NCBI GenBank assembly: GCA_014825775.1
Contig: MVAQ01000111.1
Location: forward strand, 1-64,000
DNA length: 64,000 nt
Direction of reading: 5' to 3'
Source of the DNA: Krasilnikovozyma curviuscula
Taxonomy: Eukaryota; Basidiomycota; Tremellomycetes; Cystofilobasidiales; Mrakiaceae
The notes below the pieces were generated by a model that searched no databases, was not told the origin of the DNA, and worked only from the letters and a program-made list of their open reading frames with translations. This document shows positions 33,482 through 44,344 of this stretch, one piece after another; position 1 is the first letter of the stretch, and each line of letters starts with the position of its first letter. Position numbers and translations under genes: made by a program.

Positions 33482-34596
33482 ATGGCCAGTAACACAACCA
33501 TCGACTCGAACTCCCCTCTGTTGACGAACCTTTCCTCGCCGCCATCTGGAGAAACAATGTCCAAAAGATTCAGCTATTCAGCTCCAGTCTTCTGGGTGAG
33601 AATATCTCTCATTTGACTATCAGTTAGACTAACCTACGAATGGCGTCTGGCTCGATACTTGGTCACGATCTCTTGCTTTCCATCGTAATCGAGCTGACCA
33701 ATGGACCAACATGTGTTTCTGGCAGGTCGGCATCGTGCTCTTCATTGGCTCAGCTTGGTCCATGGTTCTGTACTATAACGACCCTGTGAAGCTCGGGCCC
33801 TTTACTCCTCACCCAATTGCTCAGTCTCTCGGTCTCAGCTTAATCTTCTTCAGTGAGTTTCTTGCTGAGTTTCTTTGCTGAGTTTCTTGCCGCGGCCATC
33901 GAGAATAAGCTATTTGCGTCGTCGATGTCCGCAGCTTATCTGATGTCGCTATCCCGTTTTTGCGTTCAGCCATATTCAAGCTTCAACCAACAACTGGAGG
34001 TCAGGCTAAAGAGAGTGCCTTCCAATGGCATAAGCTCGTCATTGGTGCTGCTGGAGTTCCTATGCTCGTCATTGGAACGGCCTTCATGTACTACAACAAG
34101 TCCTCTCACGGTGCAAAGCACTTCACTACGTGGCATGGAAGATTAGGAATGTTGTCATTTGTTTGGATCGTGAGTCGAATGTGCATCCCATCTGACTTTA
34201 CCATCGCAACCTTCTGACATATTTCTTCCCAACTCGGTCAGTTTATACAATCTCTCTTCGGTGCCTTGACTTCCGTCTCTCCCTTGAACAAAGCGCTTGG
34301 GGGACCTGTCAAATCCAAGAGATTCTACAAGCTCCACAGAGTTGCGGGCTACCTGTGAGTTGAGCCGCTGTTGTTCATCGGCTTCGTGAACCACTCTGCT
34401 GACCGCTTCGTCTCACCCCAGTCTATTTGCCCTCTTGATCGGGACAGCGTTTATTGGTGGTTCACAGTCCACCTGGTCTGTCAATACGACTTCAAAGGCT
34501 GCTCGGTACACCTTCGTCACTGGCCTTGCTCTGATCGCCATCTCCATCGCTGTACGGATCAAGCCGTCTAAGATGTCAGGCTTTTTGAAGGTATAG
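33482..34596 (+). CDS. Cytochrome b561-domain membrane protein
   Basis: Small membrane protein of the eukaryotic cytochrome b561 family, di-heme electron carriers that move electrons across membranes, usually from ascorbate. The start at 33482 gives a hydrophilic N-terminus (MASNTTIDSNSPLLTNLSSP). Helices follow: FWVGIVLFIGSAWSMVLYY, the FTPHPIAQSLGLSLIFF segment with the first heme His, WHKLVIGAAGVPMLVIGTAF, TTWHGRLGMLSFVWIF, YKLHRVAGYLLFALLIGTAF and a last helix (YTFVTGLALIAISIAVRI). The histidines in HPI, WHK, WHG and LHR are spaced as expected for the two heme sites. Four introns. The protein is short and has no DOMON or other extra domain. Confidence 0.87.
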
Positions 34597-35379
34597 AATC
34601 ACTAAGTACGAATAATTCTCTAGTTTTATCTTGATTAGAAGCTGAGTAGAACTACAGAGCGTATTTGCTCTCGATGCTTGCTTTTGTTTATGCAAGGTGT
34701 CATAGAGAAGGTTACATTACTAGCATTCAATCCACATGAAAATACCATGGTATGAGCAAATGAGATCAAAGCTTTGAGTCGAGGGAGGAGAACTCGATAA
34801 AAAGAAAACAAATGTGGTGAATGAGTATATGCAATGAGATCTGTAGAAAGCATAGCTCTGTTGGGGACAGGTGATAAAGTATTTCAGACGCGAAAGCGAA
34901 AGGTATAGCTACAGTGTACAAGTGATATTCATTCCTTTCCTAGTACGGCGCAGAAACATTGCTGTTTCAGAAACGGTTTAGAGATGTAAACACCAGAGTC
35001 GAGCACTGTTGAAGAGAGCAAGCGCAAGACGATCATTCAGATTAACACCATCCATTCGAAAAACAAGCTATAAGTTATGTTCCCAATCAAACTAGGGGTG
35101 TTTGTCCGGTAGGAACTCACTGAGTCTAAACTCAAGGATATGAAATGTTCTGGTCGCCTGCACCTTTGTCGGATCGCAATCGGGCACAATCACCAACCGT
35201 TCCACTAGAGGAAGAGCGTTTATAACTTATTCTTTCACGGCCAAGATACTGGTGAGGCGTTTGAAAGGCAAAGATTGCGGTAAAACGAATATCGGCGTCG
35301 TCCTGCACTACTCCAACTGTGACTCGAGCTTCTCCCATTTGTTGTATTTCTGCCCGACAATGGTATTTCCTCAATCCCT
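34597..35379. other. Intergenic region upstream of the X-family polymerase
   Basis: About 780 bp. No convincing gene on either strand; the open frames are short, mutually overlapping and without motifs. It holds the cytochrome b561 3' end and the DNA polymerase promoter. Confidence 0.5.
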
Positions 35380-37537
35380 ATGACTACTGAACGTGAGGCA
35401 ATCAAAGAACTTGGCCTTCATCACCTCTTCTCGACCCTTATCTTCTATATTCTCCCCACCAAACTCCTACCGCAGGATATAAAGTCTCTATCTCTTTCCA
35501 TCACTTCAAACTCAGGGCAACTCGTCAGAAGCCATGCAATTGAATCAATACGGGGTGCAGATATGATTCTCACACGAATCAAAGCAGTGAGGAGGCTGTC
35601 TGCGAGCATTGGGGAGGAGACCATGGTGCGTAATTTAGAAATGGAGTCTGATAGCTGCTGAAACAGCCGTTGAAACTTCTTTCTCTCTCTTTCCCCGTTC
35701 ACTAGAAAAACAGGCCTGTCTTGCTGGACTCCTACGTGGCAGACTGTATAGCAGCTTCGAAACTGCTGCCCTTTAGCAAATACCTGGTTGTCCCTTCCTC
35801 GACGACAATTGAAGAAATAGTCCACTCCAAAGTCAATATCCGTCAGACTATACCTCAAAAAAGATCTCAACACGATTCTGCATCCTCAGAGTCTAGCAGA
35901 ACTCTACCTCCTTTGTCAAAGATCAAGCTCGACCATCCACGGCACTCCGGATCTCTCACACCACCAGTTTTTGAAAGACGATCGTTTCATTCATCTGCTA
36001 CAAACTCAACATACTCTCAGAAGTTCTTAACAGACCTCATCACTCCAGACCAGTTTGATCCTTTCCCACATGTCGACCTCAAAAGACTGGAATCTCAACT
36101 CCCGCTTCCTGGTAAACCTATCAAGCCAAAGGACATGCCAAGCTATTCTTGTCAGAGGTCAGTGCGAAAACATCAGTCTTGGGATCTTGAACGATATTGG
36201 AGTGTCTGAGCTGACATCTTCACTGCAACTATGACAGGGAACATCCGCTGATTTGCATCAATCAGCCGTTCTTGGAGATACTCAAACCAATCATCAGAGA
36301 TAGAGACCAGGGTGAAATCATGAATGCTTTGGCGTATCGAAAAGCGTCTGCTGCAATCAAAGCCTGTAAGTCACATTTTCATCTTTAGGGCCTTTTCCTG
36401 CCGACGCGATCGCTAACAAGATAGTAATGATGAATAGACCCTACCAAGTTAGTGTCTGCAAAAGAAGTCCACGCTCTCCCAGGTGTAGGGGCTAAGGTTG
36501 CCAGTATCTTTCAAGAGTATCTGGACACTGGGACGTCTAGTCGAACCATCGCCTGTGCTCAAGACCAAAAGCTACGGACCCTTCTCCTGTTTCAAACTAT
36601 TCACTCCATTGGTCGGAACACAGCTGCTGAATTGTATGATCGTGGGTGTAGAACGCTGGACGACGTAGCCAAAGTCAAACCTGGCATTCCTGAGTGCCAA
36701 CCGACGGAAGAGGGACTGTTACTCTGGTCCGAGCTTTCGGAGAGAATATCAAGGGAAGAGGTGGAAGAGATCGCGTCCTACACTAGTAGTGTACTCGAAA
36801 ATGAAATCCTGAAGGGTTGTGAATACACGATATGTGGAAGGTACGTCAAGTCTAACCTGGTCCTTGTTCTTCTCATATTGACAATCCATCTTTCGCTCCA
36901 CCTCTATAAAGCTACCGTCGAGGAAAGCCGTCCTCGAGTGATGTAGATATCATCTTCACCCACAAATCTCCTGACACAATGACGGACAAAGCTCTCGCCG
37001 CCTTGGTGGAGTGTTTGCGAAAACAAGGCAATATCACCGCGACCCTCACTGGTAACAAAGTCGGAGAAACAACCAGAACTAAATACCATCTGCATAAAGT
37101 CTTCTGCGTCATGAAGCTACCTGGAGAAACTACGTTGCGACGACGCGTCGACATCATCTTTGCCGGTAAGCAGCTTTCAACTTTTGGTTAGTTGCCAGAG
37201 TTTTTTTTTTTTTTAACAACTCACTCCGAATTTTAGACTACTCCATTTACTACACTGCCGTTGTTGGCTGGACGGGGTCGACTATCTTCGAACGGGACAT
37301 CAGGTGAGCGCGTTATGGTCTCGTACCTGTTGTTATCAGAGAATGCTGATACGGCGGTTTCGCTGCGCTAGACGTTGGGCAGAGAAGGAAAAGGGATATT
37401 CTTTTGATAGCTCTGGTATCACTAATCGTGTGACTAAGGAAGAGATCTTCGTTGATCCAGCAGGAGGGGAGGCGGCCGTGTTTGAAGCACTTGGTCTGAA
37501 GTACATACCGCCAGAACTGCGAAATGCTGATATATGA
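35380..37537 (+). CDS. X-family DNA polymerase (Pol IV/lambda/mu type)
   Basis: Repair DNA polymerase of family X, acting in base excision repair or gap filling during end joining. The N-terminal part looks like a BRCT domain (LGLHHLFSTLIFYILPTKLL, then after an intron PVLLDSYVADCIAASKLLPF). A Ser/Pro-rich linker follows, then the 8-kDa-type helical domain with MNALAYRKASAAIKA, and the helix-hairpin-helix segment VHALPGVGAKVASIFQEYLD. The fingers region includes LLFQTIHSIGRNTAAELYDR. The palm carries the metal-binding pair in GRYRRGKPSSSDVDIIFTH and the third Asp in RRRVDIIFADYSIYYTAVV, followed by the GS loop (GWTGSTIFERDIRRWA). The end LKYIPPELRNADI fits the YxxPxxR family terminus. Seven introns. 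The BRCT plus catalytic layout suggests fungal Pol IV or Pol mu-like; lambda cannot be excluded. Confidence 0.9.
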
Positions 37538-37709
37538 TTGCTTCAAATACATTGTGAAATCGTCGCAAGATTCCGGACTCACCTTGATTTTTTTCGATTT
37601 TCCCTCTACCACCGCGGACTTGGAAGAGAATCGAATCAATTCTAACGTCGTCCAAACCCCTCAATTGCGTCTTTCAAGCTTCCTCACAGCTTTCCAGCTT
37701 CACTATAAA

Positions 37710-38624
37710 ATGTATTCAATATATCCGTCAAGAGCACCGTCGCTTCTCAAATCATTCTCTGGTCCAACTCGTCGGTCTCTGAGTCGCGGAGCGGCTCTCC
37801 CATTTGCAGAGGGACCCCTTGGGAACACCGCGGTAGCAGCTGCTAAATCGATCCTGCCTGAGGAGAACTGGATGATTTCGACGAAAGGGCTAGGCTTTGA
37901 GCCATTCTCAGAGGAAATCAGCGCCAAACTGACAAGGAAGTTGAAACCTGACGAAATTCAATCGTTCATGCCCGGAGGTTGGTATCCAATCTTCCTTTGG
38001 ACCACATAAAGAGGTTAGCTAACAAGTAGTTGTTCCAATTGTTCTGTTTCTCGTGGGGCTTAGTGAAATATGCCAAAGCGTCGACATGCAGACAAATCCT
38101 CACTGAAGCGTTTGGAGTAGGAGGTTGGGGTCTGATACAGAGAGGAGACTTTGTGAGAGGTGGTTCAATGGCAAGTCTTTCCTGGCACTTGACTCCCCTT
38201 GTTCTGAAGCTGATGATCCCGCATCCAGGTCAGCGCAGAGTTTGGTTTGATTGCACATAACAGGTGAGCTGTGCTGCATCTATATCACACTGAGGTCTGA
38301 TACTCAAATATTTCGCTACTTTCTGTCGTGTTCTTGCATCCTTATCTGTGGTGCACATGCCGTTCGTGTGCAATCGCTCTCAGGCTACTCGCAACTTCTG
38401 TTGGATGCTACGAGCTGGGACCTGGCATGAAGGTGACGGCTGTGTTGGAATCTGTGCGATCTGATGCTCTCAAAAGATGTTGTAAGATGGTTGGAGTAGC
38501 TTCCGTTGAGGTATCTGGGAAGCCAGCGTCAAAAGCAGCGGTTGCAGGGCGGTCCTCATCGCGCCCTGCGTCGATTCGACCCACCAGCTCATCACCGGCG
38601 GAGGAAGATGGGTTTGCAGTCTGA
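37710..38624 (+). CDS. MGM101: Mgm101-like mitochondrial genome maintenance protein, atypical C-terminus
   Basis: Rad52-like single-strand annealing protein that maintains mitochondrial DNA. The start at 37710 gives a presequence-like lead (MYSIYPSRAPSLLKSFSGPT). The core begins ENWMISTKGLGFEPFSEEIS and continues with TCRQILTEAFGVGGWGL, the family hallmark. An unusual GC..AG intron (38171-38228) restores VSAEFGLIAHN, and the next exon gives LESVRSDALKRCCKMVGVAS, matching the conserved SNALMRCCKDLGI block. After this the expected LWDP and basic C-terminal section is absent. The frame instead ends in a low-complexity Ser/Ala/Pro tail at 38624. Either the true end is made from exons I failed to find or this gene has an altered end. 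The gene follows the X-family polymerase in tandem, about 170 bp downstream. Confidence 0.75.
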
Positions 38625-38924
38625 AGGTATTATAGACGCCAAACTATCACCAAGGAGGGTGGTCAGACCATATTGGGCGGAAATTGTACTTGTTAGTGCG
38701 TCGTGTTTGTATCTCTACAACCACCTATCGTGATTTATGTGTTTTCAATGCAAGATGGTGAACACTCCTCGTTACAACATGAGTTTTGTGACCTCTGATA
38801 ATGGGCGTGGTAAAAGATTTGTCATTTTCAGAAAATCGCATATGTCACACGAACCTCAACCTGGGCCACTGCCCACCTCTTCCCAACTCCAACTCAATTT
38901 TTGGAGGCTCGAATCTGACAAGAG

Positions 38925-40013
38925 ATGAGATCACTACTCAAATCAATATCTCGAACGTGTTCAATCTGTCAATGCCCTTTGGCCAGGAGCTACCGATCTC
39001 CTCGTCAGGTCGTCATCCCCAGCTGCACTCGATCCTTCAGCTCAACCTCTTCATCTGGAGCTAGCCAATCTGCTTCCAGCAGCACCCACAACTCTAGTCA
39101 GGCCTCACGATTTCCAACTAACGAATACGCCAATGCGTGGGAGGTTCTGGGCATTCCAGAGGGATCTAGTATGGAGGAAGTGAAAGAGGCCTGTAAGTAG
39201 TGGTGAAGCCGGACCTTAACCCATGCTGTCAATCCTCACATGCAGTCATGCTTGTTTTTCGTCCATAATCTTCAAAGACCACGCCCGAGTGAAGCAGCAT
39301 CATCCGGACATGATCGGAGCCCAGGAGCTTTCTCACCCGATACCAGCTCAACACAGATTTCAGATGCTAAAAGCATCGTATGAAATGCTGAGAAATCCAG
39401 TGTCTAGAAGTGCCTATATGCAGGGGGGAAGTAGAAGCTACTTGAAAGGCTGGCCGTATCCTCCTCCGCCAAACCCAGCTGTCGGAACACCGAAGCCTTT
39501 CTTCACATCCAAAGCTTCATCTTTTGGGGGGAGTGACTACTCATATGGAAGGCCGTATGCTTCAAGTGGACGAGAAGAGAATTGGCGAGAGCATTGGGCA
39601 AAAGCGCCGAAAAAACCTCAGCCACCAAAACAATCGATCTATGACAGCATACTGGTCAACTCACAAATGTATGGACTCATTATAATTTGGCTCGTACGTG
39701 AAAAATGCTCTATTCTGCTTAAGGATCTGTTGGTAGTCATGGACTCGCTGACTCGCTTTGTTATCATGTTGCGCCGTGCCAGGCTGTGCTGGTTGTTCTC
39801 TTCCAGTGGAACGCCTACTCGAACACGAATCTCTACAGGGCTTCGAGTCTAGAGGCAGGTCAGCAGCTGCTAGCTGCAAGGGAGAGCGCGAGGCGGATCA
39901 CGAAGAGCGAAGCTGAGCTGATGCTGAAAGTGACAAGAGAGGCAGAGAGAAACGGAGATATTGTAAAAAATCCGTTCGAGATTCTTCCTTCAAGGGAAAG
40001 AAGAGAAGCTTAG
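38925..40013 (+). CDS. Mitochondrial membrane-bound J-domain protein
   Basis: J-domain co-chaperone with a mitochondrial-type N-terminus (MRSLLKSISRTCSICQ, then RSFSSTSSSGASQS). The J domain starts NAWEVLGIPEGSSMEEVKEA and, after an intron, continues YHARVKQHHPDMIG with the HPD tripeptide and MLKASYEMLRNPVSRSAYM. A Pro/Gly/Ser-rich linker follows. One membrane helix is made by splicing MYGLIIIWL to AVLVVLFQW. The C-terminal segment is a charged helix (SARRITKSEAELMLKVTREA). Two introns. The layout of presequence, J domain, linker and single helix resembles inner-membrane J-proteins such as yeast Jid1; orthology is not proven. Confidence 0.82.
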
Positions 40014-40107
40014 ATAGCCAAATGTGATGACCATTTGTTGTGTTTCACGAGCGTAACAGTTTGATACAACATTGAAAGCCTAATGCTAAGAAATGCTAAG
40101 AGAGTAA

Positions 40108-42475
40108 TTACGACGGTATGTGTGCAGTTCCATCCCATGAATCAAGAAAGGACCAGTCCAGATCTTGTACAGCTGGTTGGGGGGAAAGAGAGACAGTTTG
40201 AGATGGGTCCCAACTCGCTGGCGGAGCGATGTTGGGAAGAAAATCCGGCACAACCTGATCGCTGCCAAGCCAGTTGACGAAAGAAGAATCAGAAGGTTGC
40301 AAGAATGTCTCTATATGGAGCGGAGATGAGGCTGATGGAGTAAACACTGGCGGTGGTGAGAAGGTGGCCAAGTCGAGAAGGAGTAGATCTTGGAACTGCT
40401 GAAGCTGTTCTGGCGTGGGGCGGGTGTTCATTAAAGCCTAGAAACCCAATCTGTTCATGAATATACGTTATTGTCAAAGCCAAAATGTTACTCACCACTT
40501 TCAAAGTCTCGATTGCTGGGTCCGTCCAGAACCATCCAACCTCTGCCAGCCCATCCAGAATGTAACCTACTGATCTCTCCTTGATCTCCCAAGTCCAACC
40601 AGAAGGTGATTTTGAATCTTGTTCCAAGGTAGGGATTTCAATCATAAACTCTGCTATGAACTTTTCTGACAGCATTGACCTTAAAGCTCTCTTCAAGCCA
40701 CCGCTTTTGAGCACTGAGTTGAGCAGACTGGTGAAATCTCCACATACGGAGAGTGTAAGTGAGGTACTCTCACGCATAAGTGGCCCAACTTCTTCTTCTT
40801 TGAATGTTCTTCGCTTGGAGAGTTGTTGATGGCTTCTGATCCAAACGCGAGCGTATATCTTTTCCATGAAAAGGCGCAAGTTGGGAAAGAGCGTCTATAG
40901 TATTGAAGTGGACACAAGATAAAGATGGTCAGTTGAATAGAAATCAATCATGAGACTTGATCTCCGGGTAACTCACTGACGGCACAATGCTGATATTTTC
41001 ATGTTGCAACCCTAAATCATACACCTCCATCATCCAGTCCTTCATCTGTTTCAACTGAGTCCATACCCCTCTCACAGCATCGTCCTCCAGTCGCTTTTGA
41101 TCATCAGAGTATATTTTTTCCGCCAGATAGTATATTTGTTGCATGTAAATAGTGAAGCATAACAAAAACACAGCGGGAGTGATCTGCTCGGCGACGACTG
41201 GTTCACATAGTCGAGGAAGTGATGGATACAGCTGATACATTCTCGAAGTAGGACTATTAATACAGCAGAGGTAGCAGTTCAGCTTACAGCATCGGGGAGT
41301 GTGAAACGAACGTTCGGGCAGCTCACCATTTCATTGTTTTATACGTTAATTCTTCATCGCTTACGCCATCCCATATGGTCCATAGCGCTCTAATTTCAAT
41401 GTAGGCGGGAGTTACAGGAGCTTCAAATTCAAAGAACCCGGCTTCCAGTCGCGGTATTTCGTAGCTTTTCTTCTTCCACAGGCCAAGTGCATCGGCGTGC
41501 AGCCTCAAATTGCCTGCTAACAGATCACTCTGGATTTTGAACTCTGCCCCTTCTTCACCAAAAGTAGCACCAATCCAGTTACAGAGGGAGCTGAAAAGCC
41601 ACAATGCCTGTATCGATTTCAGTGATGGTTTTCTGATAAGAGCCGTTTCATCGAGCTTCTCGAATGCGATGTCGCAGAGCCGTTTGCAGCGTTGAAAACG
41701 CTCGCTTCTGTATAGCGGCCGCGTTGATATCAAATCGGAAGAAAATGAGGTTGACGACTCGAGAAAGATGGGATTTGTTGAGTGCCACGATGACCATGCG
41801 AAGATTGTCGAGATGATGACACTCTCAGCAGCGGACGCCTTGAAGCCGTTCGTTGCAAGTCGAGGTATCGACGGGTCCAAGAATGCTCGTTCGTTGACGG
41901 TATTGAAAAAGTCCTGGAATAGATCGAGCTTGATAGAATCCATCAAAGCATCATCCGAGAGACGACCAGAAATGGAAGATGATACTGGTGCTGAGAATGT
42001 GTTGCTTTGCCGCGCGAGCTGTAGCTGTGAGAGCAGTTGAGAGGCTGATGATTCAAGCGTCCCATACTCTTGTTTCGCTTTTTCAATGCGTGGACCGGTC
42101 CTTTTGGCGGTTTGTTTCTTCTTCAGTTTTTCTTTGGTGCAGGCGATACCTCTGGAGATACGAGTCAGTAAGGCAACCGCATCTTCATCCCGGCCATCTT
42201 CTCCAAACTGACCTTGTAAAGCACGGTGTACAAACAGAGTCTTCAACGTCTAGTTTCTCGCTCAAGTCGCATCTGACTCGACGTAAATTGCAGCTGACGA
42301 TGATAAAGGTCAGTTGCGTTGTAGCTCTTGATACAACACAGCAAGAAGTATCGATATCTCACCTATCACAGACAGTAGTCTGCCGCTTCCTCTTCTTACT
42401 TTGCGCTTCTGTAGCATGTATAGCAACCGACTGAGCGCTCTCCGGCTCAACCTCCTCTATTCGAGCTCCCTCCAT
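40108..42475 (-). CDS. Zn2Cys6 transcription factor (paralogue B)
   Basis: Binuclear zinc cluster regulator, paralogous to the one at 22305-24861. The start at 42475 gives an acidic lead (MEGARIEEVEPESAQSVAIH) and the basic SKKRKRQTTV before the cluster. Splicing gives CDSCNLRRVRC, twelve residues, CTPC and, across a further intron, FTRGIAC. The cluster is thus cut by two introns at positions different from those in paralogue A. The linker GPRIEKAKQEYGTL and the middle domain (SERFQRCKRLCDIAFEKLDE, SIQALWLFSSLCNWIGATFG, GLKRALRSM, WTWEIKERSVGYILDGLAEV) closely match paralogue A. The end QDLDWSFLDSWDGTAHIPS parallels the acidic-aromatic terminus of paralogue A and is a likely activation motif. 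Targets unknown. The 3' end lies 94 bp from that of the convergent J-protein gene. Confidence 0.87.
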
Positions 42476-43278
42476 CCTCAAAAACGAGCAGATCCCCAAC
42501 TTCTAAGCACAGTAGAGGAATGCCAGATGTAAGCTTACTGCCAGCCAGGGTCTAGTTTGAAAGTGTGTGCTCGTGAAATGCTGGTTCTGGATTCAAAATG
42601 GGCGCTTGTCCTGTGAACAAATGACCAAGGTAGCTGACCCACCTGGACTAGGAAACACCTGATTGTTTATACCTGACGGCAACACCTAAGCAGTAAAGTG
42701 TCTCTTCAAATCCACGTCTTCTAATGTTCCTTCCCGTTCTATGGTCAGCTAAGCATCCGTGGAAATCTGGGGAAGCTGCAATACTTGAGGATTCTACGAC
42801 AAGAAAAGGCAGAGAGAGAGAAGTCAGTAGGGAAGAAATGAAGGTGGGCATGTAATCCAAAGCCCTCACCGACAAGGCTTGCGAGTTTGAACGAAATGCA
42901 GTTTGGAGCATGCTCGAGACAGCTTTCTGGCGAGATACCTTGGTGGAAATTGTATGCACATTTTGCAAAGTCTCTTCCCCTCAAAGACGAGATGAGACTC
43001 CTGATTTGTAATAGATGCTTAGAACGGGGTTTTTTTCCTGTCAATCCTCTACGTGCGAAATAGGCAGGCTTGCACGGACGCATCCACCTTACAATAGAGC
43101 GAAAACGATTTCCATCGAGAAGTTTCGAGGCAAAGCAGAGTATGAACCACACCGTCCTGCTGAACTGATCTCTTTTTTAGATTATTTACTCCATCAAAAT
43201 CCTTTTCGTCCTCTGCAATTCCATCCCATCCTCGCAACGCACAGAAGCCGAAATTCTCTATAAGCGAAGTCGTCCTGA
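42476..43278. other. Intergenic region upstream of Zn2Cys6 paralogue B
   Basis: About 800 bp between the COX12 stop and the start of the regulator, both on the minus strand. A 135-codon minus-strand frame (42745-43152) overlaps another frame and shows no family motif, so it is not called. The stretch probably holds the regulator's promoter and leader; its length is notable next to the compact neighbouring spacers. Confidence 0.5.
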
Positions 43279-44167
43279 TTATGGAGCAAGGTTGACTGGG
43301 AAGTTACCGGCATCACGCTGGTCGTCCCACTTGTCGGTCCAAGCAGCTATTGTCAAAGAGTCGAAAGAGTCAGAAGGGGTGATTCGACGCGCGAAGTTTC
43401 AAGAAGTAGCACCTACTTGGGCACATAGACCTGAAGGTTCTGTAGAATTGTTTGCATGGAGCAAACTCTTCACCCTTAGCGTTCACACACCTGTGGTAGT
43501 CGACGTAGTTCTGGAAGCAGTGTTTCTGTGCGGGAGACGTTGAAAGGATATTGAAAGGTGCATGAAAATCGACAGAGAAGCCAGAGAGAGTCAGAGAAAG
43601 GTGAAGACATCGTCAGCGTAGATCTTTAGACCACTAATATGAGAGGGCAAGTGGACTGACGGTTTGGTTGGTCTATGGTTGCAAGAACGAAGATGTCAGA
43701 AGGGGTAAGATGTTAGCTCCTCTCCCTGTGTATTCAGCTTCTCGCTCCCCCATCCCTGTCCCTCATCTAATAACACATAGAATCGGTGTACATACGTTTG
43801 GGAACCGAGCACTGTTACATTCCGTAGGGAGGTGGTCAGGATCTAGCTGGAGAGCGTGTCTGCAAAAGACAGGAAGACGTACTCGAAACCAGCGGTTTGG
43901 ATCTACAGATCGATCGAACGAAACGGAAGCATACAAGAAACCACAAGAGAAGAAGCTGTCAGTACATGGGATACCATCGAGGGTGCTCTTGTCCCCAAAA
44001 GAGCGAGTCGAAGGGCTGAACGAACGAGGATCCTGTACAACGTCGAGTTTTTCCGTTCGTCGAAAGCAAGGCCAAACCAGTCAGTCCCTGGGCTCATTTT
44101 CAACAGTGCATCTCAGTTAGATGTGTATCACCACTTACGTAGTTTCTGGGGCTTCTTCGTCAGACAT
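43279..44167 (-). CDS. COX12: Cytochrome c oxidase subunit VIb (Cox12)
   Basis: Small intermembrane-space subunit of complex IV with a twin CX9C-type fold. Exon 1 gives MSDEEAPETT. Splicing then gives SARFPN, a 12-nt exon (43661-43672) encoding TNQT, then KHCFQNYVDYHRC, VNAKGEEFAPC, KQFYRTFRSMC and the last exon PSAWTDKWDDQRDAGNFPVN. The assembled FPNTNQTKHCFQNYVDYHRC block is essentially the family consensus. Paired cysteines lie in C-X9-C and C-X10-C spacing, as in Cox12/COX6B. The first intron, about 270 nt as modelled, is long for this genome, so a small extra exon in the N-terminal part is possible. The gene diverges from COX10. Confidence 0.9.
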
Positions 44168-44344
44168 CTTGGACACAGCGGATGATGGCAGGGGAAGGAA
44201 AGCGAGCGATTGGCCCAGCTGCTTTTTTGCCTGCTTGTGAGGCGTCGAAAAAAGTCGGACGGGGCTCTGCAAATTATTTGCGACCTTCAACCGTCAAACA
44301 GGTGCTGTTGTTGAAGCCGGGCTTGTAGTGAGAAGATTGGTGAG
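44168..44344. promoter_or_regulatory. Bidirectional promoter, COX12 / COX10
   Basis: Only 177 bp separate the divergent start codons of two cytochrome c oxidase genes: a structural subunit and the heme O synthase needed for heme A. A CCAAT box on the minus strand (ATTGG at 44209-44213) fits binding by the HAP/NF-Y complex, the classical activator of respiratory genes in fungi. A second ATTGG at 44336-44340 lies too close to the COX10 start to be an upstream activator. Confidence 0.6.

Noticed and set aside
38001..38260. Unspliced reading of 38030-38260 as a separate 76-codon protein
   Set aside because: Its first half encodes the conserved Mgm101 block EAFGVGGWGL and the second half is out of frame with the next conserved block, so it is an intron-containing part of the Mgm101-like gene.
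42745..43152. 135-codon minus-strand frame downstream of COX12
   Set aside because: It overlaps another frame of 106 codons in a different phase, shows no domain, signal peptide or membrane pattern that convinces, and lies in the probable promoter of Zn2Cys6 paralogue B.
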